From contig BEHM01000018.1 of NCBI GenBank assembly GCA_002923315.1, positions 1-64,000 of the forward strand: a DNA stretch of 64,000 nt, written 5' to 3'. Source of the stretch: a bacterium HR10. Its GTDB lineage: Bacteria; Acidobacteriota; Blastocatellia; HR10. Under the pieces are notes generated by a model. The model did not search any database and was not told where the DNA came from. It saw only the letters and a program-made list of their open reading frames with translations. The position numbers and the translations under genes are program-made. Shown piece by piece: positions 1 to 8,937 of this stretch; position 1 is the stretch's first letter, and the number at the start of each line of letters is the position of its first letter.

Positions 1-1
1 G

Positions 2-355
2 CATCTGGATAAGCATGGCTTCAGCGACATCAAGATGACGAAGCTCGGTGGCGGCGATGAGTGGTCGCGCACGAGCGTGCGCGCGCCGGTCGTGCAAGCA
101 GTTCTGGCCGTCTACAAGCACTATGGCATTGAGCCGGCGATCTGGCCGCGCTCGGCCGGCTCGAGCCCGCAGGCGCAGTACACGCGTCCACCGCTCAATC
201 TCCCCGCCTGCTCGGGAGGCCTCGGCCACGGCGGCCGCGCGCACGCGATTGATGAATATCTGGTGATCGAGGGGAACGATCGCGTCGCGGGACTTGTCAA
301 AGCCGAGCAGTCTATTGTAGACATCCTCTTCGCCTACGCCTATTGGCCGGAGTAA
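2..355 (+). CDS. M20-family metallopeptidase, C-terminal fragment
   Basis: The frame is open from the window edge, so only about the last 117 residues are seen; the ATG at 35 is internal. The tail resembles the end of the M20 (ArgE/DapE/carboxypeptidase G2-like) catalytic domain: a GHGGRAHAIDEYLVIEG stretch, where M20 enzymes carry the late metal-ligand His and the DEY motif, followed by an amphipathic last helix. M20 enzymes are two-metal amidohydrolases that cut peptides or N-acyl amino acids; the substrate cannot be read from this piece. The family call is fairly secure, the subfamily is not. It ends 87 nt before the next gene on the same strand. Confidence 0.7.
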   Translation, partial: HLDKHGFSDIKMTKLGGGDEWSRTSVRAPVVQAVLAVYKHYGIEPAIWPRSAGSSPQAQYTRPPLNLPACSGGLGHGGRAHAIDEYLVIEGNDRVAGLVKAEQSIVDILFAYAYWPE

Positions 356-442
356 TGGGGAGAGGGGATCGGAGGGGCGGTCTCTCGCCTGAGGGACCGT
401 CTCCTCCGATGAAGCGCTCGGATCACACGAAGGAGGGGGGAG

Positions 443-3400
443 ATGAGGATCATGCTCATGACGCTTCGGCGATGGGTCACCGCGTTTGTTCTCTTCGTCC
501 TCGCGATCAGTGGAGCTTCTCCGATCTTCTCAGGATCGGTGTTGAGCGCTGCTCAGGATCGCGCGTCGCGCTTTGATCCAAAGCTGTATCACGCGATGCA
601 GTGGCGCTTGATCGGTCCGTTTCGCGGCGGACGCGTGACCGCCGTCGCGGGCGTGCCGAGCCAGCCGATGACCTTCTACATGGGCGCGACCGGAGGCGGC
701 GTATGGAAGACGGAGGATGGAGGCCTGACGTGGCGGAATATCTCCGACGGATACTTCAAGACGGGCTCAATCGGAGCGATCGCCGTGGCCGAGTCGGATC
801 CGAACGTCATCTACGTCGGCACGGGTGAGGCCTGTCCACGCGGCAACGTCTCGCACGGGGATGGGGTGTACAAGTCCACCGACGGGGGGAGGACGTGGGT
901 GAACGTGGGGTTGCGCGATACGCGCCATATCGCGCGAATTCGCATCCATCCGCAGAATCCGGACCTCGTCTACGTCGCGGCGCTCGGACATGTCTTCGGC
1001 CCCAACGAGGAGCGGGGGATCTTCCGCTCCAAGGATGGGGGGAAGACGTGGGAGAAGGTCCTCTTTGTGGACGATAAGGCGGGGGCGATTGATCTCGCTC
1101 TGGATCCGACCAATCCGCGCATCCTCTACGCCGCGTTCTGGCAAGTCCTGCGTCAGCCGTGGGCGCTCATCAGTGGTGGACCGGGCAGCGGCCTCTACAA
1201 AACGACCGATGGGGGGGACACGTGGACGAAGCTGACGACCGGACTCCCGCAGGGGATCAAGGGACGCATCGGCGTCGCCGTCTCCCCGGCGCGGCCCGAT
1301 CGCGTGTGGGCGATCGTGGAGGCTGAGGATGGCGGCGTCTTCCGCTCCGATGACGGGGGCCGAAGCTGGCGCCTCGTGAATAAAGAGCGAAAGCTGCGTC
1401 AGCGGGCCTGGTATTATTCGCACATTTATGCCGATCCGAAGGATCCGGACACGGTCTACGTTCTCAACGTGCAGTTCTTCAAATCCATTGACGGCGGACG
1501 GACCTTCGACATCACCATTCGCGCGCCGCATGGGGACCATCACGACCTCTGGATCAATCCGAACAATCCGCAGATCATGATCAACGGCAACGATGGCGGG
1601 GCCAATGTCACGTTCAATGGGGGACAGACCTGGTCGCCGCAGAGCAATCAACCGACGGCGCAGTTCTATCGCGTGGCCGTGGACAACCGCTTCCCCTACT
1701 ACGTCTATGGCGCGCAGCAGGACAACACGACCGTCGCTATTGCCAGCCGCACGACGGGACCGGGGATTGATCGGCCCGATTGGTATCCGGTCGGCGGCGG
1801 CGAGAGCGGATATGTGATCCCGCATCCGCAGGATCCGAACATCGTCTATGCGGGGAGCTACGGAGGGCTCATCACTCGGTACGATCATCGCACGCGGCAG
1901 GCGCGCAATATCACGGCCTGGCCGCAGACGGCCGTCGGCGAGGCGGCCAAGAACTTGAAGTATCGCTTCCAGTGGAACGCGCCCATTCTCATCTCGCCCC
2001 ATGATCCGAAGGTCATTTATCACGCGGCGCAGGTGCTCCTGCGATCCACCGATGAGGGGCAGACGTGGCAGGAGATCAGCCCCGATCTCACGCGCAACGA
2101 TACGAGCAAGCAGGAGTATTCGGGCGGACCGATCACGCGGGACAACACGGGCGTTGAAGTGTACGGCACTATCTTCGCGGTGGCGGAATCGCCCCGGCAG
2201 GCGGGCCTCATCTGGGCGGGCACCGACGACGGACTCGTGTGGGTGACGCGCAATGGGGGGAAGAACTGGGAGAATGTGACGCCGCGGGAGCTGCCCGAAT
2301 GGGGAACGGTCAACGCGATCGAAGCCTCTCCACATGATCCGGCGACGGCCTACATCGCCGTGCATCGCTATCGGCTCGACGACTATCGTCCGTACATCTT
2401 CAAGACGAACGATTACGGGAAGACGTGGAAGAAGATCGTGCGGGGGCTGCCCGAGAACGACTTCGTGCGCGTCGTGCGCGAGGATCCCGTGCGGCGCGGT
2501 CTGCTCTATGCGGGGACGGAGACGGGCGTCTACGTCTCCTTCGATGATGGCGAGACCTGGCAATCGTTGCAGTTGAATCTGCCGGTCGTCCCCATTCACG
2601 ATCTCGTGGTGAAGGACACGGATTTGGTGGCGGCGACGCATGGGCGCTCGTTCTGGATCTTGGATGACCTGACGCCGTTGCGCGAGCTGACCGATGCGGT
2701 CGCGCGCGCGGACGTTCATCTCTTCACCCCGCGCCCCACCTATCGCCTGGAGGGGGGCAGCGCCGAGATTCCGGGCCTGGGGAAGAATCCCCCCAACGGC
2801 GTGATCGTCTATTATTATCTCGCGCGGAAGCCCGAGGACGAGGTGAAGCTCGAATTCCTGGATGCGCGGGGACGCGTCATTCGGACCTTCAGCAGTCGCG
2901 CGCGTCCGGCGGAAGCGCCGCCGGAGCCCATGGCGGAATTCTTCGGCCAGGCGCCTCCACAGGAGCGCGTTCCGGCGGAAGCGGGCCTGAACCGGTTCGT
3001 CTGGGACTTGCGGTATCCTGATCCCGTGCGCGTGCCCGGAGCGGTCACGTGGGGGAGCGCGCGGGGGCCGAAGGTGGTGCCCGGCACGTATCAGGTGCGC
3101 CTCATCGTTGGCGGACAGACGCTCGTGCGTTCCTTCGAAGTGCGGAAGGACCCGCGCGTGGTGACGACGCAAGAGGAGTTTCAGGAGCAATTTGATCTCC
3201 TCCTGCAGATTCGCGACGCCATCAGCGATGTCCATGACGCCGTGAATCGGATTCGTGATGTGAAGCGTCAACTGGAGGAGCTGACCAAGCGCTTGAGCGA
3301 TCATTCGCAGGGGAGAGCGCTCGTGGATTCGGCCCGCGCGCTCCAGCAGCGACTCACGCGCCTGGAGGAGGAGCTGATTCAGACGCGGAACGAGGCGCCG

Positions 3401-3643
3401 CAGGATCCGCTCAATTTCCCGCCCAAGCTCAACAATCAATTGATCACGCTCTACGGCGCGGTGGCGAGCGCCGATGCGCGTCCGACCGCGGCCGCTCGCG
3501 CCCGCTGGGAGGAGCTGCGGGCTCAGGTCGCTCGGCACCTCGGCGATCTGCAGCAGGTGTTGGAGCGGGATCTCGCCGAGTTGAACCGGCGGATGCGGGA
3601 GGCGGGCATTTCGCCGCTGTTCGTCACGGCTCCGCGCCGCTGA
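443..3643 (+). CDS. Secreted VPS10/BNR-repeat (sortilin-like beta-propeller) protein
   Basis: This 1066-residue protein has an N-terminal signal peptide (about residues 1-36, hydrophobic core FVLFVLAISGASPIF) and at least ten Asp-box/BNR motifs of the S/T-x-D-x-G-x-T-W type, for example TEDGGLTW, STDGGRTW, SKDGGKTW and SFDDGETW, spread over residues 75-700. They indicate one or two seven- to ten-bladed beta-propellers as in sortilin/VPS10 and bacterial BNR 'glycosyl hydrolase' proteins. The opening WRLIGPFRGGRV is typical of the large acidobacterial/Bacteroidetes group. A beta-rich region follows, then a charged helical stretch (about 910-1050) likely to form a coiled coil. The start is fixed by an AGGAGGGGGG Shine-Dalgarno. 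No enzymatic residues can be assigned; such proteins are often called hydrolases without proof, and binding or scaffolding is equally likely. Confidence 0.85.
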   Translation: MRIMLMTLRRWVTAFVLFVLAISGASPIFSGSVLSAAQDRASRFDPKLYHAMQWRLIGPFRGGRVTAVAGVPSQPMTFYMGATGGGVWKTEDGGLTWRNISDGYFKTGSIGAIAVAESDPNVIYVGTGEACPRGNVSHGDGVYKSTDGGRTWVNVGLRDTRHIARIRIHPQNPDLVYVAALGHVFGPNEERGIFRSKDGGKTWEKVLFVDDKAGAIDLALDPTNPRILYAAFWQVLRQPWALISGGPGSGLYKTTDGGDTWTKLTTGLPQGIKGRIGVAVSPARPDRVWAIVEAEDGGVFRSDDGGRSWRLVNKERKLRQRAWYYSHIYADPKDPDTVYVLNVQFFKSIDGGRTFDITIRAPHGDHHDLWINPNNPQIMINGNDGGANVTFNGGQTWSPQSNQPTAQFYRVAVDNRFPYYVYGAQQDNTTVAIASRTTGPGIDRPDWYPVGGGESGYVIPHPQDPNIVYAGSYGGLITRYDHRTRQARNITAWPQTAVGEAAKNLKYRFQWNAPILISPHDPKVIYHAAQVLLRSTDEGQTWQEISPDLTRNDTSKQEYSGGPITRDNTGVEVYGTIFAVAESPRQAGLIWAGTDDGLVWVTRNGGKNWENVTPRELPEWGTVNAIEASPHDPATAYIAVHRYRLDDYRPYIFKTNDYGKTWKKIVRGLPENDFVRVVREDPVRRGLLYAGTETGVYVSFDDGETWQSLQLNLPVVPIHDLVVKDTDLVAATHGRSFWILDDLTPLRELTDAVARADVHLFTPRPTYRLEGGSAEIPGLGKNPPNGVIVYYYLARKPEDEVKLEFLDARGRVIRTFSSRARPAEAPPEPMAEFFGQAPPQERVPAEAGLNRFVWDLRYPDPVRVPGAVTWGSARGPKVVPGTYQVRLIVGGQTLVRSFEVRKDPRVVTTQEEFQEQFDLLLQIRDAISDVHDAVNRIRDVKRQLEELTKRLSDHSQGRALVDSARALQQRLTRLEEELIQTRNEAPQDPLNFPPKLNNQLITLYGAVASADARPTAAARARWEELRAQVARHLGDLQQVLERDLAELNRRMREAGISPLFVTAPRR

Positions 3644-3690
3644 TCCGCGCGCAGCCCGACGCCGCTCCTGTGGGGGTCGAGAGGCCTCGG

Positions 3691-3719
3691 TTGCCTTTCC
3701 CCATCATCTGTGGTAGCTT
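3691..3719 (+). promoter_or_regulatory. Putative sigma70 promoter for surE-pcm-yqaA
   Basis: TTGCCT (3691) and TAGCTT (3714) are separated by 17 nt and lie 27 nt upstream of the surE ATG. The -35 is a good match, the -10 a modest one. Confidence 0.4.
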
Positions 3720-3746
3720 TGCCCCTTCAACGAGCGTGAGGACCGT

Positions 3747-4520
3747 ATGCCGAGGATTCTCATCACGAACGATGACGGGATTCATGCAGAGGGGATTCGG
3801 AGGTTGGAGGAGAAGTTGCGCGCAGTGGGCGAGGTCATCGTCGTCGCGCCTTCACATGAGATGAGCGCGGCGTCGCATGCGCTGACGCTCAGTCGCCCGT
3901 TGCGCATTGATCGCATTGACGATCATCATTTCGCCGTGGACGGGACGCCGACCGATTGCGTGACGCTCGCCATGTGCGAGATCCTGCGCGAGGCTCCGCC
4001 GGATATCATCGTCTCCGGGATCAATCACGGGGGGAATCTCGGCGATGACGTGCTCTATTCGGGGACGGTCGCCGGCGCTCTGGAGGCGCTCGTCTACGGA
4101 TTGCCTGGGGTGGCCATCTCGCAGGTGGGGCGCGGAGAGGTGGATTTCGAACCAGCGGCTCATTTCGCCGCGATCCTGGTGCGCCGGATCTTGGCCGAGG
4201 GGTTGCCGGATCGCACGGTCTTGAACGTGAACGTCCCGCGTGGGCCGATTCGCGGCGTGCGCTTCACGCATCAGGGCACGCGCGTCGCCCGCATTCGCAT
4301 TCATCACGGGGTGGACCCGCGCGGCCGCCGCTACTACTGGATCGGCGAGGAGCACGCCGAGTGGACTCATGAGGAGATGAGCGACTACGACGCCATCCGG
4401 GAGGGATACATCTCGATCACCCCGCTGCACAATAATCTCACCAATTTTCGCGCCCTGGAAGCGCTGCACGCTTGGGCCGCGCTCACCGATGAGTTCGCTC
4501 TCCCCGAATCGAAACGGTGA
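3747..4520 (+). CDS. surE: 5'/3'-nucleotidase SurE
   Basis: SurE is a metal-dependent phosphatase acting on nucleoside 5'- and 3'-monophosphates, linked to stress survival. The 257-residue product has the family length. It starts MPRILITNDDG, where the two Asp residues bind the metal, and carries SGINHGGNLGDDVLYSGTVAGA near residues 90-112 with the conserved metal-binding Asn. It overlaps pcm by 32 nt. The surE-pcm pair is a widely conserved arrangement, Pcm repairing damaged proteins and SurE acting on nucleotides. Confidence 0.96.
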   Translation: MPRILITNDDGIHAEGIRRLEEKLRAVGEVIVVAPSHEMSAASHALTLSRPLRIDRIDDHHFAVDGTPTDCVTLAMCEILREAPPDIIVSGINHGGNLGDDVLYSGTVAGALEALVYGLPGVAISQVGRGEVDFEPAAHFAAILVRRILAEGLPDRTVLNVNVPRGPIRGVRFTHQGTRVARIRIHHGVDPRGRRYYWIGEEHAEWTHEEMSDYDAIREGYISITPLHNNLTNFRALEALHAWAALTDEFALPESKR

Positions 4521-5157
4521 TCCCTACGCGCGCGCGCGCCACCGCATGGTCGAGCGATTGCGCGAGCGGGGGATTCGCGACCCGCGCGTCCTGGAGGCGA
4601 TGGAGCGCGTCCCTCGCCATCTCTTCGTCGAAGAAGCCCTCTGGGCGCGCGCGTATGAGGATCATCCTTTGCCGATCGGTTATGGGCAGACGATCTCGCA
4701 GCCCTATATGGTGGCGCGGATGACCGAGCTGTTGGAGGTCAAGCCGGGAGATCGCGTCCTGGAAGTGGGCGCGGGCTCGGGCTATCAGACGGCGATCCTC
4801 GCCACCTTGGGGGCGCGCGTCTACGCCGTCGAACGCATCCCGGAGCTGGCCGCGCGCGCACAAGCGACGCTCGAAGCGTTAGGGATCACCCAGGTCCTGA
4901 TCCGCGCGTTCGATGGGACGCTCGGATGGCCGGAGATGGCCCCGTTTGACGCCATCTTGGTCGCGGCCTCAAGCCCCACGGTCCCACCGCCGTATTTGGA
5001 GCAGCTCGTCGTCGGAGGACGTTTGGTGATGCCCATTGGCGACGAGACGTATCAGCAGCTCATGCGCTTGATCAAGGGGGAGCGCGAGCACACGGTCGAG
5101 TGGCACGGTGGCTGCGTGTTTGTCAAACTCATCGGGCAATACGGATGGAAGGAATGA
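4489..5157 (+). CDS. pcm: Protein-L-isoaspartate O-methyltransferase
   Basis: Pcm methylates isoaspartyl residues of aged proteins using S-adenosylmethionine, starting their repair. The 222-residue product has the PCMT signature IGYGQTISQPYMVARM near residues 62-77, the SAM-binding motif VLEVGAGSGYQTA just after, and the late GGRLVMPIG motif. The ATG at 4489 lies inside the end of surE, so the two are probably translationally coupled. Repair of protein ageing would suit a warm habitat, but that is inference. Confidence 0.96.
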   Translation: MSSLSPNRNGDPYARARHRMVERLRERGIRDPRVLEAMERVPRHLFVEEALWARAYEDHPLPIGYGQTISQPYMVARMTELLEVKPGDRVLEVGAGSGYQTAILATLGARVYAVERIPELAARAQATLEALGITQVLIRAFDGTLGWPEMAPFDAILVAASSPTVPPPYLEQLVVGGRLVMPIGDETYQQLMRLIKGEREHTVEWHGGCVFVKLIGQYGWKE

Positions 5158-5870
5158 GGGACGCGGACGGGAGGATCGTCGCCGAAGAGCGCGCCGAATC
5201 CGAGGGGGCAACGCCGCCAATTGCTCCCGTGCCCCTGGTGCGACGCGCGTCTCTGAGCGGTCGCTCTCTTGTGCGAGGTCTTCGTGCGAGCCTGCATCGG
5301 CTCTATGCCTGGACGCTCCATTGGGCGGAGACGCCGCAGGCCATGCTCGCCCTCTTCGCGATCGCCTTCGCCGAGTCCTCGTTCTTCCCCATCCCTCCGG
5401 ATGCGCTCTTGATCGCCATGGTCATCGCGACCCCTCGGCGCTTCGCGCGCTATGCGGCCGTGTGCACGCTGGGCTCGGTGCTCGGCGGGATGTTCGGATA
5501 CCTCATCGGGTATGCCTTCATGGAGACGCTCGGATGGCGCATCATTGATTTCTATGGCGCGCGCGCGCTCTGGGGCGAGTTTCAGGCGAAGTATCAGGAC
5601 TATGGGCTCCTCTTCCTCGCCATCGCGGCCTTCACGCCGATCCCTTACAAGGTCGCGACGATCGCCTCGGGCGCGACGCAGATTGATGTCCTGGCCTTCG
5701 CGCTCGTCTCCGCCCTGGGGCGAGGAGCGCGATTCTTTCTGGTCGCGGGGCTGCTGCGCCTGTTCGGGGAGCCGATTCGCGCGTTCATCGAGCGCTACTT
5801 CGATGTGCTCTCGCTTCTGTTCGTGCTCTTGCTCATCGGGGGATTCCTCGCTCTCGGCGCCTTGCGATGA
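5145..5870 (+). CDS. YqaA-type DedA/VTT family membrane protein
   Basis: A DedA/VTT-superfamily inner-membrane protein of about 241 residues. The FxxSSFFPIPPDALLIAM segment and the later FTPIPYKVATIASGA are the paired re-entrant motifs of the YqaA/DedA group, followed by a GRGARFF motif and two more hydrophobic segments. DedA relatives take part in lipid flipping and envelope homeostasis, but the substrate is unknown here. The track starts at a GTG at 5100; I prefer the ATG at 5145 (ATG 5154 is also possible), which overlaps the pcm stop by 13 nt as expected for a coupled operon member. The N-terminal 35 residues are polar and poorly conserved. Confidence 0.85.
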   Translation: MEGMRDADGRIVAEERAESEGATPPIAPVPLVRRASLSGRSLVRGLRASLHRLYAWTLHWAETPQAMLALFAIAFAESSFFPIPPDALLIAMVIATPRRFARYAAVCTLGSVLGGMFGYLIGYAFMETLGWRIIDFYGARALWGEFQAKYQDYGLLFLAIAAFTPIPYKVATIASGATQIDVLAFALVSALGRGARFFLVAGLLRLFGEPIRAFIERYFDVLSLLFVLLLIGGFLALGALR

Positions 5871-5899
5871 GCGTGGTGAGCGCTCTCAGTGCGCATCCT

Positions 5900-6385
5900 T
5901 CATGGGCGGGGTGCTCTCCCGGACGTCGGTTCGAGCGCTTTCCCCATGAGGAAAGCGTCCATCTGGCCCAGGTAATATCCCTGGATCCGCTTCAGCACCC
6001 GATATCCGTGCTTCTCGTAGAAGCGAATCGCGCGGCGGTTATCCACGGCTGTCTCCAGGAAGATGGAATGCGCGCCCGCCTGGTGCAATCGCCGTTCCGC
6101 CTCTCGCAGAAGGAGGCTGCCGATGCCTCGTCCCTGCCAGTCGGGGTGCACATCTATGGTCACGAGGTGTCCGATGCGAGCCCCCCGGCGTTCTGCCTCC
6201 AGGCGCGCGATGAGGAAGCCGACGATCCGGTGCTCGGGCTCCTCGACGACGATCGTGAACGTTCGACGATCGGCGATGTAGAGGCGCATCTCCTCGGCGG
6301 TGTACGCGATGCCAGGGGGGAAACACAGCCGGTCAATCTCACAGAGGCGCGCGAAGTCTTCCGGTCGGTAGTCGCGGAGGATCAT
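5900..6385 (-). CDS. GNAT-family N-acetyltransferase (RimI-like)
   Basis: A 161-residue protein with the whole GNAT fold. The acetyl-CoA pyrophosphate-binding loop reads Q/R-x-x-G-x-G/A as WQGRGIGSLLL near residues 92-102. The preceding beta strand is GHLVTIDVHPD and the last motif RFYEKHGYRVLKRI. Its length and motif pattern are closest to RimI, which acetylates N-termini such as ribosomal protein S18, but tsaB/tsaD are not adjacent, so the target is open. It overlaps the upstream NadD-like gene by 4 nt (ATGA) and is probably translated with it. It ends 29 nt from the convergent yqaA. Confidence 0.8.
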   Translation of the reverse strand: MILRDYRPEDFARLCEIDRLCFPPGIAYTAEEMRLYIADRRTFTIVVEEPEHRIVGFLIARLEAERRGARIGHLVTIDVHPDWQGRGIGSLLLREAERRLHQAGAHSIFLETAVDNRRAIRFYEKHGYRVLKRIQGYYLGQMDAFLMGKALEPTSGRAPRP

Positions 6386-7131
6386 CGGTAGAGGCCGGTC
6401 GCCCGGATGTATGCCTCAACTGCTTCGGGGACGAGCGAGGCGATGGATTCCCCCCTTCGGATGCGCCATCGGACTTCCGTCGCCGAGATGAACCGCACCT
6501 CTTCAGGGAGCTCCATGCAGGCGATGCGCGAGCCGTACGGCAGGGCTTCTTCCTCCAGGAGCTGCTCAAGCGCTGCGCAGGTGAAGGAGCCTCGAGCGGC
6601 GACGATCACGCGGCTCGCTGAGAAGAGATCTTCGAGCACCGCCGCGCGATCTCGATAGGGCTTGTAGTAGCGTCCGAGATAGCGTCCCTGGCGATCGAGA
6701 AGACGCTCGAAGGTGTCCGAGCCGACGAGGAAGACGATCTCCGATGTCGCGTATTCCCGTCGCAGCGGCAAGATCATATCCACGAGGAAGGGATGGCTGA
6801 CCACGCCAATGGCGATCGTGGGATCGGTCCCGAAGGTCGCCAGAAGCATCGCCACGCGGTCTTCGAGCGCCGCCTCGTACGCGCGCTTATCGGCGTTGGT
6901 GAGGCCGGGCAGGAGCGCGATCGCCTCCAAGTCATAGTGCTCGCGCGCGCGCCGAATGATCTCGACGTGCGCTCGCGTTGGGGGGTTGAACGAAGCGGGG
7001 AAGACGCCGAGCCGGATGGGCGACCCTCCAGCTCGGCGAATCCATGCGATCGTGGGCGCATCGGCGCGCACGAGGGTCGCCATGGCTTCACGCGCGCGTG
7101 TTCGCCACTGTTCGATCTCGGGCGTCGCCAT
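6382..7131 (-). CDS. Nicotinate-nucleotide adenylyltransferase-like protein (NadD superfamily)
   Basis: A 249-residue nucleotidyltransferase-fold protein. The HxGH-type motif appears as GVFPASFNPPTRAH near residues 43-56, with Thr in place of the first His and Ala in place of Gly. The late loop is ISATEVRWRIRRGE, equivalent to ISSTxIR of NadD. The N-terminal 38 residues are an extra helix. NadD joins nicotinate mononucleotide to AMP in NAD synthesis; the altered motif leaves the exact substrate uncertain. The ORF in the track extends to 7500, but that part is a shadow of nrdR. I start at 7131 because an extended -10 element at 7152-7160 covers the next upstream ATG (7161). Confidence 0.7.
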   Translation of the reverse strand: MATPEIEQWRTRAREAMATLVRADAPTIAWIRRAGGSPIRLGVFPASFNPPTRAHVEIIRRAREHYDLEAIALLPGLTNADKRAYEAALEDRVAMLLATFGTDPTIAIGVVSHPFLVDMILPLRREYATSEIVFLVGSDTFERLLDRQGRYLGRYYKPYRDRAAVLEDLFSASRVIVAARGSFTCAALEQLLEEEALPYGSRIACMELPEEVRFISATEVRWRIRRGESIASLVPEAVEAYIRATGLYR

Positions 7132-7151
7132 CTGTCCCTGTCCCGATAGGG

Positions 7152-7160
7152 ATTGTACCA
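7152..7160 (-). promoter_or_regulatory. Extended -10 promoter for the NadD-like gene
   Basis: On the minus strand the element reads TGGTACAAT, a TGn extension joined to a near-consensus -10. No convincing -35 is present, as is usual for extended -10 promoters. Transcription would start near 7145, giving a leader of about 14 nt. Confidence 0.45.
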
Positions 7161-7232
7161 TCCGAACCCCCGAGAGTGCGCTCCCGTCAAAGGGCCCTAC
7201 ACCCTTCCACGTCGGCCGGGACGCTCGCGGGA

Positions 7233-7718
7233 TCAGGAGCGGGCGGACTTGCGGGGACTCTTCGTCTTCCGTCGCACCAGACGCTTGAGTTCGGCCATGA
7301 ATTCGGAGACGTCTTGAAATTCCAGGTAGACGGAGGCGAAGCGCACGTAGGCGACTTTGTCCAGCTCTTTGAGCCGCCGCATGATCAGCTCGCCGATCTT
7401 CTGCGTCGGGCGCTCTCGATCTGGAGAGGTGCGGACGTAGGATTCGACCGCGTCCACAATGGCCTCGATCTTGGCCATCGGGATGGGCCGTTTCTCGCAC
7501 GCTTTCAGGATCCCCGCGAGGACTTTTTGGCGATCGAAGGGCTCCCGCCGTCCGTCCTTCTTGATGACCATGTAGGGGATCTCATCAATGCGCTCATAGC
7601 TGGTGAAGCGGCGGCCGCATTTGAGGCATTCGCGGCGGCGTCGGATCGAGTCGCCCTCGCGCGATTCTCGCGAGTCCACCACGCGATCTTCCAGATGTCC
7701 GCAAAACGGGCACTTCAT
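7233..7718 (-). CDS. nrdR: Transcriptional repressor NrdR
   Basis: NrdR is the zinc-ribbon, ATP-cone repressor of ribonucleotide reductase genes. The 161-residue product opens MKCPFCG and continues ECLKCGRRF, giving the four zinc ligands of the ribbon. The ATP-cone follows ([20 protein letters not shown]), with [12 protein letters not shown] near residue 130 as in all NrdR proteins. The C-terminal tail is basic. It begins 10 nt after the flippase-like gene, so the two are probably cotranscribed. No ribonucleotide reductase gene is in the window, so its targets lie elsewhere. Confidence 0.96.
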   Translation of the reverse strand: MKCPFCGHLEDRVVDSRESREGDSIRRRRECLKCGRRFTSYERIDEIPYMVIKKDGRREPFDRQKVLAGILKACEKRPIPMAKIEAIVDAVESYVRTSPDRERPTQKIGELIMRRLKELDKVAYVRFASVYLEFQDVSEFMAELKRLVRRKTKSPRKSARS

Positions 7719-7728
7719 ACGCGACAGC

Positions 7729-8799
7729 TCATCCTCGGCCGGTGCGGGCCATCACTCCCCCTTCGGCTCCATCTGAGGTCGGTTCGGCGAGCGCGGTCTC
7801 CGCCATCATCAGCTCTCGGAGCGTCGCCCAGGAGAGCCCTTCGCGCCGGAAGAAGCACGGGCTCACCAGTATGGCCGGCCCAAAGCTCACCAGGTGCGTG
7901 ATCAGTGCCATGCTCGCCGCCTTGTTCTTCTCGATGCCGAGCCCCATGAGCCCCAGCATCGTCAGCGTGTGGAATGCTCCGGCAGACCCTCCGGGCGTCG
8001 GCACCAAAGAGCCCACCATCGCGAAACCGATGACAAATATGACGGAAGCGACCGTCAAGCGCAAGCCGAAGGCGAAGGCGACCAACCAGAAGCTCAGAAC
8101 CACAAGCCCCCAGGTCAGGATCGTATAGCCCACGATGCGGGCGAGCGCCCGAATGTCGCGCAGGGCCGAGAGCCCCTCAGCCAGATGGCGGAGGAGATTG
8201 AGAATAGGCCGACGGAGCTTCCCCGGCAATCCGAGCGAGCGCCGCTCAAGGGCATCCAAGATCCCGTCAGCCCGAGAGCGAAGAGCCGACAAACCCACAA
8301 GGCCCAGGATTGAAAGCACCAGGGCCGCTCCCCCAAGGCGTGCGAACGCGGCCGGTGGCCGGTGGAGATCATCCAGACCGGAGGCGAAAGGAAGACTGAG
8401 CGCGAAGGCCAGTGCTACGGCGAGCATATCGCAGATACGCTCCAGGAGGATCGTGGCAATGGTGGCACTTGGGCGGATCCGCTCACGAAGGCTGAGGATC
8501 AGAGGGCGTGTCGCCTCTCCGATGCGCCCGAACACGAAGATCGTGGAGAAGCCGATCACCGTCGCGGCTATGGTGTTTCCGAGCGTGGGCGAACCTATGG
8601 GCGCCAGGAGGGCGCGCCATCGAAGGGATCGCGTCAGATAGGTCAGCAGAATCGGGAGCACGGCCAGAAGGACTACGGGCACGTTCACGCGCCGAAGGCT
8701 CTCTCGGATCAGCGACCAATCCAGCCGATACCAGAAAGCGCCCAGGAGCGCGACGGCCACGGCCGTCCACAGCAGGAATGTGCGCCATCGTCCTCGCAT
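7729..8799 (-). CDS. Lysylphosphatidylglycerol synthase TM-region / flippase-like membrane protein (UPF0104)
   Basis: A 356-residue integral membrane protein with about eight hydrophobic segments. The [16 protein letters not shown] motif near residues 55-70, the [13 protein letters not shown] motif and the later [13 protein letters not shown] motif mark the LPG_synthase_TM/AglD (UPF0104) family. Members are either the membrane half of MprF or stand-alone proteins thought to move lipids or glycolipids across membranes. No soluble aminoacyl-transfer domain is present, so it should not be called a lysyltransferase. It has its own promoter and shares a divergent intergenic region with the HU gene. 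Confidence 0.82.
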   Translation of the reverse strand: MRGRWRTFLLWTAVAVALLGAFWYRLDWSLIRESLRRVNVPVVLLAVLPILLTYLTRSLRWRALLAPIGSPTLGNTIAATVIGFSTIFVFGRIGEATRPLILSLRERIRPSATIATILLERICDMLAVALAFALSLPFASGLDDLHRPPAAFARLGGAALVLSILGLVGLSALRSRADGILDALERRSLGLPGKLRRPILNLLRHLAEGLSALRDIRALARIVGYTILTWGLVVLSFWLVAFAFGLRLTVASVIFVIGFAMVGSLVPTPGGSAGAFHTLTMLGLMGLGIEKNKAASMALITHLVSFGPAILVSPCFFRREGLSWATLRELMMAETALAEPTSDGAEGGVMARTGRG

Positions 8800-8815
8800 G
8801 GTTCGACCGGCGCTA

Positions 8816-8845
8816 AGGCTATCCGAATCTTCTCGGGGCGGTCAA
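8816..8845 (-). promoter_or_regulatory. Putative promoter for the flippase-like gene and nrdR
   Basis: On the minus strand TTGACC (8845-8840) and TAGCCT (8821-8816) are 18 nt apart. The -10 ends 16 nt before the ATG. Confidence 0.4.
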
Positions 8846-8883
8846 GCGCTAGCGTCCTGATGCCCGCTCCCCTGATCCACTCA

Positions 8884-8912
8884 TTGACAGGGGGGCAGGA
8901 AAGCCGTAAGAT
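8884..8912 (+). promoter_or_regulatory. Strong promoter for the HU/IHF-like gene
   Basis: A perfect TTGACA at 8884-8889 and TAAGAT at 8907-8912 have the ideal 17-nt spacer. The predicted start of transcription near 8919 lies after the in-frame ATG at 8914, so translation must begin at 8938. Confidence 0.65.
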
Positions 8913-8937
8913 AATGCCGGTGCGGGGGGAAGCGGCG

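Noticed and set aside
767-3538. Long antisense ORF (923 codons) opposite the BNR protein
   Set aside because: Low-complexity Arg/Ala-rich product without recognisable domains; the sense gene has clear Asp-box repeats. Openness comes from GC-rich codon bias.
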